Shown: piece after piece, positions 48,501 through 62,300 of the stretch
Position numbering within the stretch: position 1 is the stretch's first letter
Layout of the letters: every line of letters starts with the position of its first letter
The notes under the pieces: generated by a model
The model's input: only the letters and a program-made list of their open reading frames with translations
Databases searched by the model: none
Told to the model about the DNA's origin: nothing
From: Ascidia mentula
Taxonomy: Eukaryota > Chordata > Ascidiacea > Phlebobranchia > Ascidiidae
Assembly: GCA_947561715.1 (NCBI GenBank)
Contig: OX387197.1
Span: 1,059,001 to 1,123,000, forward strand
DNA: 64,000 nucleotides
Direction: 5' to 3'
Made by a program: the position numbers and the translations under genes

Positions 48501-49983
48501 AAGAATTGCTTTATTAAACCAATCAGCAAGCTTTAATTTATTTTGACTTTTGAATGTAACAGCACAGGATTTTGTATAAAAGGGCCTGCTTCAAGAACAT
48601 GAAAACATACATGCCAGCATTGTGAAAATGATTTGTACTTCATTTTTTGATGAACATACGAAAAGGACAAGTAAGTTAGATGCAGAAAAAGTTATACTGG
48701 AACACTAGTACAAAATATGTTTTTTTTTTTCATGAAGCAGTGACAAGCAAAATATAAATAATTATGTTATATCCTGTTGTGTAACTTTCTATGTGATTCC
48801 AGAGATGGAAATGTACATCCAACCCTCTACTAGTATGCTGGTTGTTAGTTCCAGAGGTGCATTGAGAAAGTTTGATTTACGGAACAATTATCAAGAACCT
48901 ATTTCACCAGTAAGAAAGCGATTACAACAAAATTATTTTGTATTAGAAACTGTTGGATTTCCAAGCAGCTCTGAATGGTAATCCACTGATTTCTGGCATT
49001 AGTAAAGTTTTGGACAAAATTGCAGGCAGCGTGTTGTGGGTATGTTGCTGCTGTTGTGATTCAAGGTTTCATTTACTTGCTTGGATGCAAACTCAAAGAT
49101 AAAGTCGAGCCACGTTCTACTGCAACCTCTACAGTAGTCATTAGATTTAACTTAAAGAACCCTAAAGATAATTGGAAGGTAGCAGCTTCCTTACCTGCAG
49201 GTACTCAAATTACTGGAGCAACCGTAGTTGATGACTGTAAGTAACCAAATTCAAATTATATATATGTTATTTAAATTTCATATTTTTAGCTTACATTGTT
49301 GCCACTGGTCATAGCAACTTTTACAAATACAACTCCTACATTTACAATCATGCAACCAGCCAATGGACAACTATTGATCATAACAATTTTACATATGAAA
49401 GTCTCACCTCAACAACAGGTGGTGTTAATTACTCTGATATAATTTGCAGTAACAAAAAAAACTTGTGAAAGGACATGTAATTGGGTTGCGAAGTTGGTAT
49501 TCTTACCAAGTCAATGAAAAAACATGGGAAAAATTGCCAAACAAGGTTGATGGTGTTGTGGAAGGAGTCACCAATGAGGATGACATGTATTTGTTTGCAA
49601 AACCAAATGGTGTTGAATAATAAATGTACAATTAGAAAATGATATGAGAACATTGATTGTTTTTAGGAAGAAGCAATGCTTTTAGTTTATGGCGCTATAA
49701 TGCAAAAGACAGAAAAGGAAATTTGTTGGTTCAGATGGCAAACAGTTGTTCAGTGAAACATGCATGTTTTGTGAATGGAAAAATTGTTGCAATTATTGAA
49801 AGGTTTATTTTTAAATGTAATCTAACTTCTTGGATTGCAAAACTTTTAAAAATATTGACAAATATTTTCAGTGTCAATGAGGGCATGCTGTTGAAGGAAT
49901 TTGATCTTGCACTTCGTAGCTGGAGAGTAATAACTGGAGTAAACAACAGCAATTTTTCCCACATTTTTTCGTTGGATGCATAA
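45516..49983 (+). CDS. BTB-BACK-kelch gene E
   Basis: Paralogue of gene D. Exons: 45516-45564 (ATG, MDSKTSAAESDNDGKSS), 46195-46261, 46526-46649 and 47252-47405 (BTB), 47596-47813, 48349-48498 and 48583-48670 (BACK), 48803-48909, 49026-49236, 49290-49418, 49472-49609, 49667-49802 and 49872-49983 (kelch-like, ending HIFSLDA and stop). The sum is 1,683 nt, 560 codons plus stop. Exons 1-5 are near-identical to gene D, while the kelch exons differ widely, including 11 extra codons in exon 9. Exon 11 must use the acceptor at 49,470-49,471; the more obvious one at 49,448 breaks frame. Probable Cullin-3 substrate adaptor with a different target surface (inference). Confidence 0.87.
45575..46145. mobile_element. 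Inverted-repeat element in intron 1 of gene E
   Basis: Outer ends ATGGTTCCGACTTCGCGTCA and TGATGCAAAGTCGGAACCAT are inverted copies, and a further inner stretch (CACAATGCTGCAGGTAAAG, then TTTACTAAAAC) is inverted too. Gene D lacks it in the same intron. No clear target duplication was found, and it has no coding potential. It is probably a non-autonomous DNA transposon or foldback element. Confidence 0.6.
47066..47146. mobile_element. 81-bp MITE with 23-bp inverted repeats and TA flanks
   Basis: CCATATTTACTCGATTGTAA and its inverted copy form the ends, flanked by TA on both sides (47064-47065 and 47147-47148). This fits a Tc1/mariner-type miniature element. It is in intron 3 of gene E and absent from gene D. 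Confidence 0.7.
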
Positions 49984-50939
49984 TTTTTTTCTTCAATTCT
50001 GGACTGAGAAATGCATGTAATTTTTTTAAATTTTTTGTATATCAAAGGGCTATATTGTGTATTTGTGCATAGTTTGTTCCTTGTGCAATTTTAAAATCAG
50101 CTGTTCTGCTTGTTGTAGGTAAACAAGGGTGTAAATTTCCAATAAAAATTCTTGCGCACATTATGTTTTGTATAAACCAGAGAATTCTAAGAAATTGGTA
50201 AATTTGATTTTTTCCGTCAAGTATGTACACAAGATACTATGATGTAATAATAATAAATACGACAAGCGCTACAACTCAATTCTACTGTAATACACAATCA
50301 TACACCGAACACACACATTAGCATACTACAGGAAGAATTCTCACGGTTTCCACAGAAGCACCTAAAATTTTACTAGCATAACATTTAGGGTACAACAGGA
50401 AAGAAGAAGTGAGATAAGGGTACGTGGAAATACAGAAGATTTGAAACTTTCCCGATCAAAATGTTGAAACAGCAACTTTATGTTAGTAAGCAGAATACCT
50501 CAATGATCTTAAAACAATCAATGCTTTTACTTTGTTGCAAAAAATGTTTTAACTGCAATATTATGAATGAAAAAATTGATCATTTGACAAATGTATTAGG
50601 AAAAGACCGCATTCCCCAAAACAATGAAAAATTTAATTGGTCATAAATTACAGGTGTTTTAACACATATTGCAAACACGTCTACTGTTTGGCAGAAATAA
50701 CAATCAATGCATTCTTATTGCACAGTATTGCTAATATGGTGTCACAAACAACCTTATGACATCACACAAGGGGTTCCCAGGGTCCTACACAGTTTTTTAA
50801 CCTTAAAGCCTCAATTTCCACTTATTTGAGTAAACCAAATGGTCAGGGATTATAACTCCACTCATCCAAACAAATGCAGTTGTTTAGCTGATAAATACCA
50901 CAACCGACCACAAACTGAAGGTTAGTTTTTTGTGGTGAA
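49984..50939. other. Tail-to-tail intergenic region of unit 2
   Basis: Between the stops of gene E and AP3D1. The part from about 50,218 belongs to the duplicated block. No gene is seen. Confidence 0.6.
50141..50146 (+). terminator. Possible poly(A) signal of gene E
   Basis: AATAAA about 158 bases after the stop codon, before the duplicated block begins. It is the better placed of two candidates (the other is at 50,252). Confidence 0.4.
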
Positions 50940-53900
50940 TCATGCTTTGATAACGTCCTTAACTTCATCCAATATGTTTGATAGAAGTGTTTGGTTGTCA
51001 CTTTTCCCATCAACAGATAATCCGTTCGGCTGCAAATAGTTTTAATTTTAACATTTTTGTGGTTTTAACACAATGGAGGGTTAAAAAATAAATCTCTCCG
51101 ATAAAAAGACAACCTACATTTTTTTAGCATCCAAAACACATAATAAAATTATTGTTATCTTTATTTCCTTGCAGCAGACAAATCAATACTTAGATAAATT
51201 ATGTGGAAAACTGTTGAAATTGCTTAAAAATGATGTAACTTACCACAACTTTTACAAGGAGACAGATATGATGTCTTTGTATAGATGATGTGTACAATGA
51301 AGCCGTATCCCCAACTTGCTCAACCACTGTGATGTCACAAGTATTTTACAAACTGCTTTATTTTGTCAACAATAAATAAATCACCCACCACAGAACTTCA
51401 GGAAAAAACAGAGTTTTTGTAACGCTTGAGTGAACTTAAGGTCAGGTGCAGTGATGCGTGCCGATGATTTTTCCGGTGTTTCTCCAGAAGAAAGCAGCTT
51501 AGTGAAGGCGGAACTGTAAAGAAAACATCATTTTATGAATGGTAGCACAACAAGAGATGAACAATATGGAAATAGGCGTTTGTAACCTTTAATGACCCTG
51601 AACATGAACTCGGAAACCAATAGTGTTATCGAGGGCACAGTGCCACACAAATAAGACAGTTTCCTAGACAGTTATTTTGACCATCGTGTTTGACAGTGAT
51701 TTGCACCCGGATGTTCACCAAATGGATCAATGTTTAATGCCAACATATGGAAAATCATGTGCTTGGCTAGTCAACCAGCTAGGCCAGTGTCAGTGGCAAT
51801 CTAACCAGCTAGGTCAGTGTCAGTGGCAAAGTAGTGATTAGACCTGATAGGTTGATGAACACAACTCAAAACTATTGACATTCAAGCTTTGACAAGCATT
51901 TAAACATCACCAACACTGCAACTTTTCAAGGTCAGGGATAAAATTGTTCTTAAAACAAATTCCCAACATCTCCTCCCCCGACCTTGAACAAGGTTTGTTG
52001 ACGAGATATGCAGAACATGGGATGTGGAGTTTGAAGTCGATCTTCTCCTGACTCGTCCCCTCTTTCTCCGCCAACATGTAAGTAATCGTTCCTCTCATCC
52101 GCTGTGGCATTGTGACGCTCGCCGCCGTCATTTGAAGTTGACATTCGTTGCGGGAGAGGGGAGGGAGTGAAAACGGTATTGGAACAGCATCGTGTGTATT
52201 TTTAGGGGAATCCCGGACTAACCTACCACAAAGATAATAAGTTTGTTGCACACAGAGAGAAACTTTTCACATGGTATCTCAGCCTCGGTGGTTTAACCAC
52301 GAAAGAAATTTGATTCTGACAAGTTTTACGTGAAGGAGCAAATCTATTCTGTGTATCACTGCACATTAACCTATGGTTGTTATCTGTGATTTAAACACAC
52401 CATATTGCTGGGAGCCACACACAATGAATGCTAACATATTTAAAAAACTAATTTGAAACCAAATATGGCAAAAATGACGTTACATTAATCAAGGTTTTAC
52501 CACAAAACACAAACTTTTGGGCTCAATACACTCTAAGTTAGAAAACATGTTCAAGTCAGTGTTGTGATTTGGCCATCTTCATGAAAACAAACACACTAAC
52601 AAGATTTAACCACAATTTTATCAAATTTAGGCATTTTTATGAAACCAAGAGTTTCTCCCAGATGTCAAATTATTCACATACTTTGTGTTGAGTGTGTCGA
52701 GTACGTTGAACTCTATTCCCTTGATGTGGGCGTCGGTGAGATTTGCAAAAACACAAGAAACCACGAACTTCCGTTCTTCCATTGGAGATGCACGAGTTTC
52801 GAAATCAACTCGAAGACGTTTGTTCTCAGCAAGTAGTTTGTAACTTTGCAGTTGCAACTGGAACAAGCAAAATATATCAGATCACTATAAAAAACATTAT
52901 TTGGCTATGCTGCTTTAACTCAATAAAAATTAATTATGATAAGCAATGTGGAGCCAATAATTTTTTAGGTCGAAACAGTGGCCATCTGTTTGCAGCTTAT
53001 ACACAAAAATTAATTAATTTGCAATTTAGTTTATTTCAGTGGTTTCCAAAGTTTTTCATCCCGCGACACAATTTCAAATAACCAAAAGTTTCTTGGGAAC
53101 CAATATGAGGTTTATTTTCAAATAGAAGGAACTTCCCGATATAAAACCTAGCTAATTACAAACAGAATAAACAGTGCATTCACCGAACTGTTGGCAACCT
53201 ACGTATGGTTTGCAGTCCTTTTAAAAGACCTTCCACCGACGAAAGCACTCGCTACGTTATTTTTTACAACCGAACTTAACTATGAAGTCCAAACTGCTTA
53301 TTAATAAAAGAATGTTTTTAACAATATTTAAAACAGCAACTTATGAAATACGAACCATTTCCTCGTGTTCATCGTGATTAACTTCTTCCTCGTCAACAAC
53401 TTGTTTCGATTGTTTCTTGTGTTTCTTTCCTTCCTTCTTCTTCTTGTGTTTTCTCTTCTTTGTTTCTTGCTCCTCGGTGATCTGAATCTCCTCCTCATCT
53501 TCAATCCTGAGATAAATTTCACTTTTTATGATGACATCATCAAACAATGACATCACTATAAAACATTTTTTTTAAATAACGAAAACATTTAATAAAATAA
53601 CAAAACACCGCCAATATGAGTTTCACAAGTAACCAAACAAGTCAGCATAAAAACACCGTCTTTTAAGCGTTTTTAATGAACCAGGTGTGAACTCACCCAT
53701 TCACTGGAGTTTCAACAGTTTGTTGTGAGTTGGACAACCAGAAACTCATGTCATCTTCCCCCTGCAAGTAAACAAGGAATTATCTGATGATTTTTTGTTC
53801 CCTGTGGTTATGCATGGGTAAAGTGACCCCATACACAAACATGATATTGCACAGTTCAGGTGCCCACAACATAATTATCCCATAAACAAAACTAATTACA

Positions 53901-56900
53901 ATGGAAGCATATGATTCATAATCACAAGCAAAATGTTCCACAACATGTGCAGAATATTTTTTCCATAACAAGGAACCCCACCCACCTTTGTGTTTTTGTT
54001 TTCAGGTTTTTCTTCCGGAATGTTTTCGTCTCCGTTAACGAGTTGATTTGTTGTCGGTTCTTCCTCAGCAAGAAGATTCTCAGTTAGTTTTCTCGATTTC
54101 TTCTGTCAGTTTGTGGAAAACGAATTTAAACAAGCAGAAAACTAAGATCCTATAAACTACTTGTATCATTTTTATAATATTGTCTAAAAACAATTGTACA
54201 GACCACAAGAAAACAGGTTTATTTTATCATTATTTTTACCAAAATGCATTTAAAAATGTTATTTGTTTATTTTGGTGTAATGGCAAGTCAATGTGCACAG
54301 GTAATATTTTATAAAACTGACACAGTTTATTACAACAAGTATAATATCCTTGCAATTATTTTTAAATCAGCATGCGATGACGAGACAATAGAAATCATAT
54401 TTTTCCACCTTGTGTTTCTTCTCTTTCTTCTTGTGTCGATGTTTTTCCTTCTTGGGAGGAACTTCAACTTCTTCCTCATCTTTAAGTTTTAACGAAACTT
54501 GTCGATGTTGGGGAACTGGGAGAGTTTCGGCTGCGGTCAGCGGTCTGAGAAGCAAATGATGAATCAACAAATATACATTTGGGAAGTCTCGAACACCAGG
54601 TGATTACAAGATATTTGTCACTAAGTAATAGCCTGTGCTGGGAAACACATTATAAATATTTGCACAGTAGGAATGGGGTATGTGTGTATAATTAACACTA
54701 CTTTTTTTCACTTCAAATATAATTGAAAAGGATGCGAAAATCAAAAATATACCGACATAACTTCGAAATCCAGATCTAAACACAATTTTAGGGACATATT
54801 AATCACAAAAAACTCTTAAGTAACAAATATTTCCACGCCATGAAACTCACGAATCCAGATCCATGTCAAGTGCTTTGTACGGATCCGCATCTCTTTCCTC
54901 ATTCTCCGAATCCGTCTTCACAGCTCCCTGGTAAAAAGGGGAATTATTACGGTGATTCACCAATACTTGTGTCAAAACCCAAAATCAGAGCAAAATTGTA
55001 AGTAATAAAAAATTTCTTGGAAACAATAACATTTAAACATGGACACTGCTCTTCCCCTGTCTCATGTATGTATATGTGGTGTGGTGGTTATACAGAATCT
55101 TGGCTACAAACATTACTGGGAAGTTGATTTTGCATTCTTAATGTTAACGTTTCATAGAAGCAAACCACCTCAACCCCCCCCTCCAGAACCCCCCTCAACA
55201 ACCCTGATATGAACAAACCTCTGGCATCTCCTCCTGAGTTATTTCAACCTCATGAACAGGAGCAAGATCCTCCGCATCATCTTCATCCTCCACCACAACA
55301 TTCTTCCTCCTTCCTTTCTTCCCCTTCTTCCCAGATTGTTTCTTCTTCTTCACCGCTTTCTCTGCTTGGTGTTTCCTCCGGCGTTCTTGCTCCTTTAAAA
55401 AATAAATTTGAAAATTTCTTTAGCGTGTTTCAGGTGGAGATATTTCCGACAAGAAATAATATAAAGTAACGTTACTCAAGAAACTGAGAGTGACAATCGT
55501 GATCAGGGTCAGGATGATATTTTTTTAACAAAACAAACACAGGAACTTCGTCTAGTGCAATAGTCGGTTTCTCCCTTATTCAAATGAAATTATATTCACA
55601 CTAATCATCTTTCACTCCTTGAATTTACTGGAGACTGATTTGCAACAAACAGATTGTCATAAAAGATAAAACAGTCAACGCAGAAAAGCACGGATTCCTG
55701 CAATCTTTTACGACTACTTTACTTGTGATGTAATATGATAAATTAAATCCAACTATTTAATAAAACAAGCACAATACATCAGCTTCAAACCCAATTTTAA
55801 ACACTGGCAACCATGTATTTACCATTCTAAGATATCTCTCACTGCTGGGAAGCCCTGGTACATGGAGTGGAATGGAAATGTCAATCTCGGCTACACTTGA
55901 GTCGTCCTCAGCATCTGGTTTCTGGTAACCTTCCTGCTATCAAATGAACGTTATTGCTGACGGGAGTTGTATGTTGTTGTGATGGCATGTGTAATGGGAA
56001 TGCTTTGGTGAGTTGTGTTATCTGAATATAACTTTCTATTTATGAATAAACTTTGAGGTTAAATATACATTTGTAAAGTTATTTGTTCCCAAACACTGAC
56101 CAAAATTTTTACTAAGTTACTGAGCATTAATATGAGAAACAGAAGAAAACGTAATTTGTGCAAACAAATATCAGCCATATCTTGCATAACACATGCTTCT
56201 CTCCATTAAAGTTTTAAGAAGTCTATGAATTTGGTTCATAGCAAACTACACCCCTTCACCCATACAATGTGTTATGATCGAATTTCATTTCAATAAAGCT
56301 ATTTAGCATCTGGGCAGTAGGAAATATGCATAAGGACATGCATGCATTGATGGAATACTTAAGGCATTACAAGTTTTACTGCAAGTTTTCAACAAAACCA
56401 GAAGCTTAATGCAGACACAAAGCTTGTTATGTTGAATAACAAGACAAAACTCTGCAATTAAATGTTGACAAATTAACGTTATTCTGAAAATTTCATTTTG
56501 CTTGACAGGAACATGCTTTTAATGAAAAAGCTGAATGATTGGAAAAGTAAATAGTGAAATTATGCCATGCACTATTTGTACCTTTGCTTTCTTTGGCTTT
56601 TTCTGAAATAAATTTGGTAAAGTTACATAAATACATTCCCTCACGTATGAAAAGAACAACATCAACATCATGGGTGATTGTATTCACGTGAAACAATATG
56701 ACAAGTTTGTGTGAAAGAACATCAATTGGTTCCGGTAATGTTTTTTAGGCCCAGTGTGTTTTCTCCACAAGAAATGTTTGTAAATATTTAGGAACTTACC
56801 GCTGCCATCAGATAGTTGGGGTTGCTTGCTTGTTCAATCCTGCGTTCCTCACGTTTCTAAAACACATAAAAAGTTCATACAATTTACACGCTTGAATGAA

Positions 56901-59372
56901 CATTAATGCCATGCTAAGTAATCCAGGCTTGTGTTGTGAAGTCAACCATGAAAGTAAACTTGGCTGGGCACAAAATTTGACACTTCATGTTGAAATATTT
57001 GACCCAACTTAGAAGTTATGATTAATGTGGAGAATATTTAAACACATTTTTTCTTGTTGGGTTTCAAATACAACCTTCAATTATATCTCTTCAAAAAATT
57101 AAGTCAGAGCTCCAAACTTTATACCTTCAGCTAACAGAGAAACACTGCCTTAAATAAAGCTTTAAACATCAGATCCAATGTAAAAATCTATCTTATGTAT
57201 ATGTTATAAGTTAGGCCTACAATGCTTGCGGGTCACTCATATATAAAGAAAGGGTTTAGGCAGGCCCAATATAAGCAGAGCATTACGTTTTTATAAACCA
57301 GTATCAAACCTTTTCTATTTCTTCAGTAGAGAGCTCCTTCTGTCGCTCTCTAGTGGGAGAATAGAGTTCGTTGTAAGTTTCACTGAAATCGGTTTTCTTC
57401 TTCATTTCTTCTTCCTCCTCTTCTGAAGATGACGGAGGATCGTTGATCCAAACATCGAGATCAAGACTGGAAGATGAAAATGACAAACTTAACATCATCA
57501 TCCATTTGTACTTATACGGTAGTGCCATTACTTAAATCAGTTTGTTGCAAATTTTGTCACAGAACTTGTAAAGTTTGTGACGATAGAATTTGGTGGAAGG
57601 TTTAAGATTTAAGGAGAAGATGTTGATGATTTATCACAAAAACTAACTTCAGATTATCCAAAGTTCTTCAGACTCTTGATGCAAAACTTATGCAAACAAC
57701 CAGTCACAGATAATACACTGATCAAATATTTAAGTCTTGTTCAATATAAATAAGCTTGCTATGAACGACCATTAAAACACAAACATCCAAACTAACCCTT
57801 CAGGCACTGGAACTTTTCTCTGGGCTTTCGGAGCAACAGGGTTTAATTCCCCTTTGAATAAACTTGCAAGTTCTTCTGCAACCGGCAAGTCACGAGATTG
57901 GAGTTTCTCGACGTACTTAAGGATGGAAACAACACAAGAAGCCTGAAAAGAATTTAGGGGTCAAAAATGTAACAAGTCCCTACATTTGTAAACACACAAT
58001 ACAAGTGTGGTTGCGGCTGTAGGCTTTTTATGTAAGCTAAGTTTCAAAAAAACTAAAAGTGGTGCTGGATTTGATGTATTAACAGCTAGAGATAGAGATC
58101 TAATCAGCAAACCTTTGTCATTGCAACAAACCAGGATAGAGTGTTCAAAAACACTCACTAGCATTTAAAAAAATATTGAGTAAAGTTCCCAAAATGATAA
58201 GTTTGATGCAAAGAGATAGTGGAATACTGGTAGTGGTAATAACACACTCAAGCTCGCACCCTTTCTTGAACCTCCAGGTTTGAGCTTTGCACGAGAGTGG
58301 GAAGTTTTTCCAGGAGGGATTGAGTTAGAGCGATCGCTCTCTCTTTCTCATCGTCCTCCTCCGCGTTGCTAATGGCAACCGTGTACACCTTCGTCAAGTT
58401 TTGGATGTACGTCGCCTGGATGTGGCTGGGGAAAGCTAACACACGAGGGCGCAACATTGCACGAATGAGCGAGTCTGGATCATCCAACAACCTGTGAGTG
58501 TATTGTCACAGTTTATAATAAACTTGAACTGTTGTTTGTGGATAAGAAAAGAAATATAAATTATACAAGGTTTCGACCAAGTGTTGCAGAACAATTTTGT
58601 GATGGTAAGGTTCACATTGAAAACATGATAAACTTACTGAGCGAACTCTCCACAAATGTACGCGGCAGCATAAAGAACCTCCTGCATTCCGTTACGCTTG
58701 AGTTGTCCTGATATGGCGTGAGCATTTTCCAGAAGATTGGCCTAAACATTAAAAAACGTAACCTAAACTTTACAGAACGTACATGGAAAAAAAGAAGTCA
58801 TGATTTAAGGAAGATAATTTAATGTTTAAATGTGCACCAAACACTTTATTTTGACAATATTGTATTACAAAGAGTATTTTTTGACCAGTACCACCTAGTG
58901 GTTTGCATACCATTTGGTTTGCGGCGAACTCTCTGATGCTTTTAACTCGGATTGCAACATCTTGCAATTGTCCTGAAACCAGTGAACCGTGTCGACTTGC
59001 TCCATCAATTCTTGTCAATTCGACGAGGACGGTAATGTACCTGAGAAAAAAATGAAGCAATAAATTTGCCCGAGCGGTACATTTCAAAGTAAAATTCGTA
59101 AAACCAAAGCTAATGATCAACCGAAAGCTAGCATGATTGGTGTTCAAAACACTTGGAAAATACATATCACCCCACCAAATAGTCCACTTATGATGTTTTA
59201 AAGCTTACCATTCAAAGTTTGTGATGTATTGGAAGTTGTTTTGACTGCAAATTTCTATAATTTTCTGGAGAAGTTCATCGCGATATTGTGCACCGTCAGC
59301 TTTTTCAACATGAATCATCAATTTTTTAACAATTTCCATTAAATTCTTTTTGGAAACCTGAAAATAAGAAAA
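50218..59372. repeat. Segmental duplication, copy 2 (within complete AP3D1)
   Basis: Counterpart of 35,029-44,460. Its right edge lies in intron 11 of AP3D1, about 15 bases beyond the acceptor of exon 12. Confidence 0.9.
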
Positions 59373-62300
59373 CAATTTAACCTGCCTGATGGTGATTATA
59401 AAGCTTTTAGCAAACTGTGTTTAATAGCAATCTAAAACCATTCATAAGTTTAGATGAGACTTTATGCTTTCAAAATCTCCTGATAGCTCCCTGGTTAACA
59501 AAGATTTAGTGCCAACTTCTGTGTTAAATATTAAGTTATTTGTTACACAAGGTTTTCAATTATTATACATATTTTGCCTATGTCTTGTCTAATTGAGCAA
59601 AAGTTGGGATTTAAGCCAGATAGTTTGGGATTCAGAGGCTCCAGATTCCTTGCACTAAATTGCCCAAGCAACACACAAGTAAGTATGGTATATGTAATTC
59701 AACTATGGGAACATACTAACCATTCCAAACAGAAGATCTAGAGCCCGAAGCCTTATTGACTCATCTTTGTCATCCAGGCATTGCAGTATAAGATCTTTAT
59801 GTGCTTGGACAGCTTTGGGGTGCGTTTTTAATATCCGAGACATTGCAAGAAGACCCAGATATTTTACTGCATCAGAAATTACAGTGTATTTATATCAGGA
59901 AATGTAGAAACCAATCATGGACAACTGTTGGTCAACCTTTTATATTTCCAAGTGGAAGTCACAGTGTGGAAAACACAAGAAATAATACTTTTCCATTATG
60001 TTTTTCTCAATTAGCTGGGACCATTTGTTGTGTGTTATAACCATCACTTATTAAACCCAGCCAACAAACATGTTTAACATCAACATTTACGTGAAACTAT
60101 AACCCAGAAAAGTCTTAATTACAACTTACAATTTTGGTCAGTATCCTCAATAAGGATTCTCAGTTTTTGAACGCACAACTATAAAATATAAAATGTTTAC
60201 AATAATCTCTATTAAGTTGTTAATTGTTTATGAATTAAACAGATATAATTAAATAGATTATTATATAAACATGGTTGTTTACATGCTTGATCGTTGGACC
60301 ATCTTCATGCAAGTTGTGTTTTTTGTGGGGCTACTAATAGTTATATCGGTAAAACTAAATTAGTGTTGGGTGAATTTGCTTGACATGCATCATTTTGAAG
60401 CATTTCGGTGAACCAAAGAAACAGAAATTTGACGAAAATATGTGATTACTGTGGCACTTGTTACAAACTAAGAAAAACATCAACCTGCCTAATTAGGTGC
60501 AAATTATCAAAACTACAAAACCTTTTGAAAGAAAGGAAATTATTTTAATCATTAGGGAATAATGAAATGAGTTATTTGAGAACAAAATTGCAAGAGAGAA
60601 AATTCCATGACCAACAGAATTAGTGGCAACAAAATAATTATTTAACTTAAACCTTCATTAGATTGGTGTGACCCTAAACATATCCAGGAAAAAACAAAAC
60701 AAAATAAGAGTTAGAAAATATACCCAAATTATTTTGTTAGAACAATAATCTGATCTGCTACTGGTGTTAGATGTTAATTTATGCACAATAAACAATAATG
60801 TGGTGGTAATTTTTCACAGTAGCAATTCAAATTGTACATTTACAGATGTGGAATATAATTACATATTTAAATCTTTACCCATCTTCCTGTTACATGTTAT
60901 AATCAAGTTTGTTTTTCAACTAATGCGTAACAATAAGTTGGAAAACTTTTAACAAACAAAAAAATCAGGTTTGGTTTTATCAAAAAGTGTCGATGTTAGT
61001 GTTGAAAAAAAAACCAGAATGACGACAATCAGTGGATGAGTGAAAGAATAACTAACCTGAATGGATGAGCCGTGGTCCTGCATCCCTGAAGTGAACGATA
61101 TTAACACTTCACGCAAGCGTGTGGAAGAAGGGGTTTGTTTACATTATTACTCAACACAACTGTTTGATCATCCCATGTATAATTATGAGGTTTACGTACG
61201 CGACTTAAAGTTTATCACCAATGGTAAACATCCATTGTTTTTGAAGTTATTGTTGGAATGTTGCATTGCACTATTCAATAATTTCGACCTTTGTTAATTG
61301 ACACAATTGTAATTTACAACAAAACTAATTTAAATATTTTTAAGTTTTCGTCACTAAATCTTTTGACAAATAATAATAAACTAATAGTAAATTCAAAATT
61401 GATAAAATGTTTTGTTTTGGGAGAAAGTGTGTACCTTGTATAACAGTGTTGATGCATTCATAGAGAAGAGACATGGCAGAAGTACTGAAACAAATTCAAT
61501 TATTAACTTGGGACTGTTCATTTGTCAAAAACGATGTCCAAAAAAATCTATTTTAACTTTAAATTGGAAGAATGCAAACAGACAGGTCCTAGTTTGGCTT
61601 GGGTTAAAAAACATGAAACACAAAATAGAAGCATTGCTGCACAGTTGGAGTGAATTGAATCACACACAAATATTTAGTTTAATTGTCCTACTTACTCCAC
61701 AGATTAACAAAATCAATATTGGAAACAAAGGAAGGATTATCACATGGTAACTTAAAGCTACACTGAGATACACTGATCAATAAATTGTGTCTTGTTTAAA
61801 CTTACTTGTGTATTAAGTTTGTAAGCGGCTCAATCAACTTCTTCCCAAGTCGTGGTTCCAATGGAGTGAGGGCACCAAACTGAACGTAAAATATGTAGTT
61901 AAGCATTCACAAGCGATCAATAATTCTTTGCACAGAGTAAAAACTACTTCACTGATAACTTAAAGAATATAATTTTGTTGTGGTTTTCTCAAATAAATCT
62001 TCACTTAAAATTGACTCTAATACAGTTTACGCTTTTCAGACACACAACTTTTTTCTTCTTGATTAGTAAAAAATTCTTTTTCGGAGAATTTTACCAGTTT
62101 TATGATCTTTATGAGAACCCAGTTGTTTGTTGACGACGTCATGAGTTTAAAGAAAACTGGGGCCAGCGAAAGATAATTCTTTGGGTTTTTCCTCGCAAGT
62201 TCACAAATCACATTAACTGCAGCCGATTGGACGCCTGAAAAGATAAGGAATTGACATTAACTGTGTCTCATTTGGATTCGTTACAAGAGTGTGTAGCAAG

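Noticed and set aside
49449..49470. Frameshift at an A8 run in gene E
   Set aside because: Using the acceptor at 49,470-49,471 restores frame and perfect alignment with gene D, and the full coding sum is a multiple of three.
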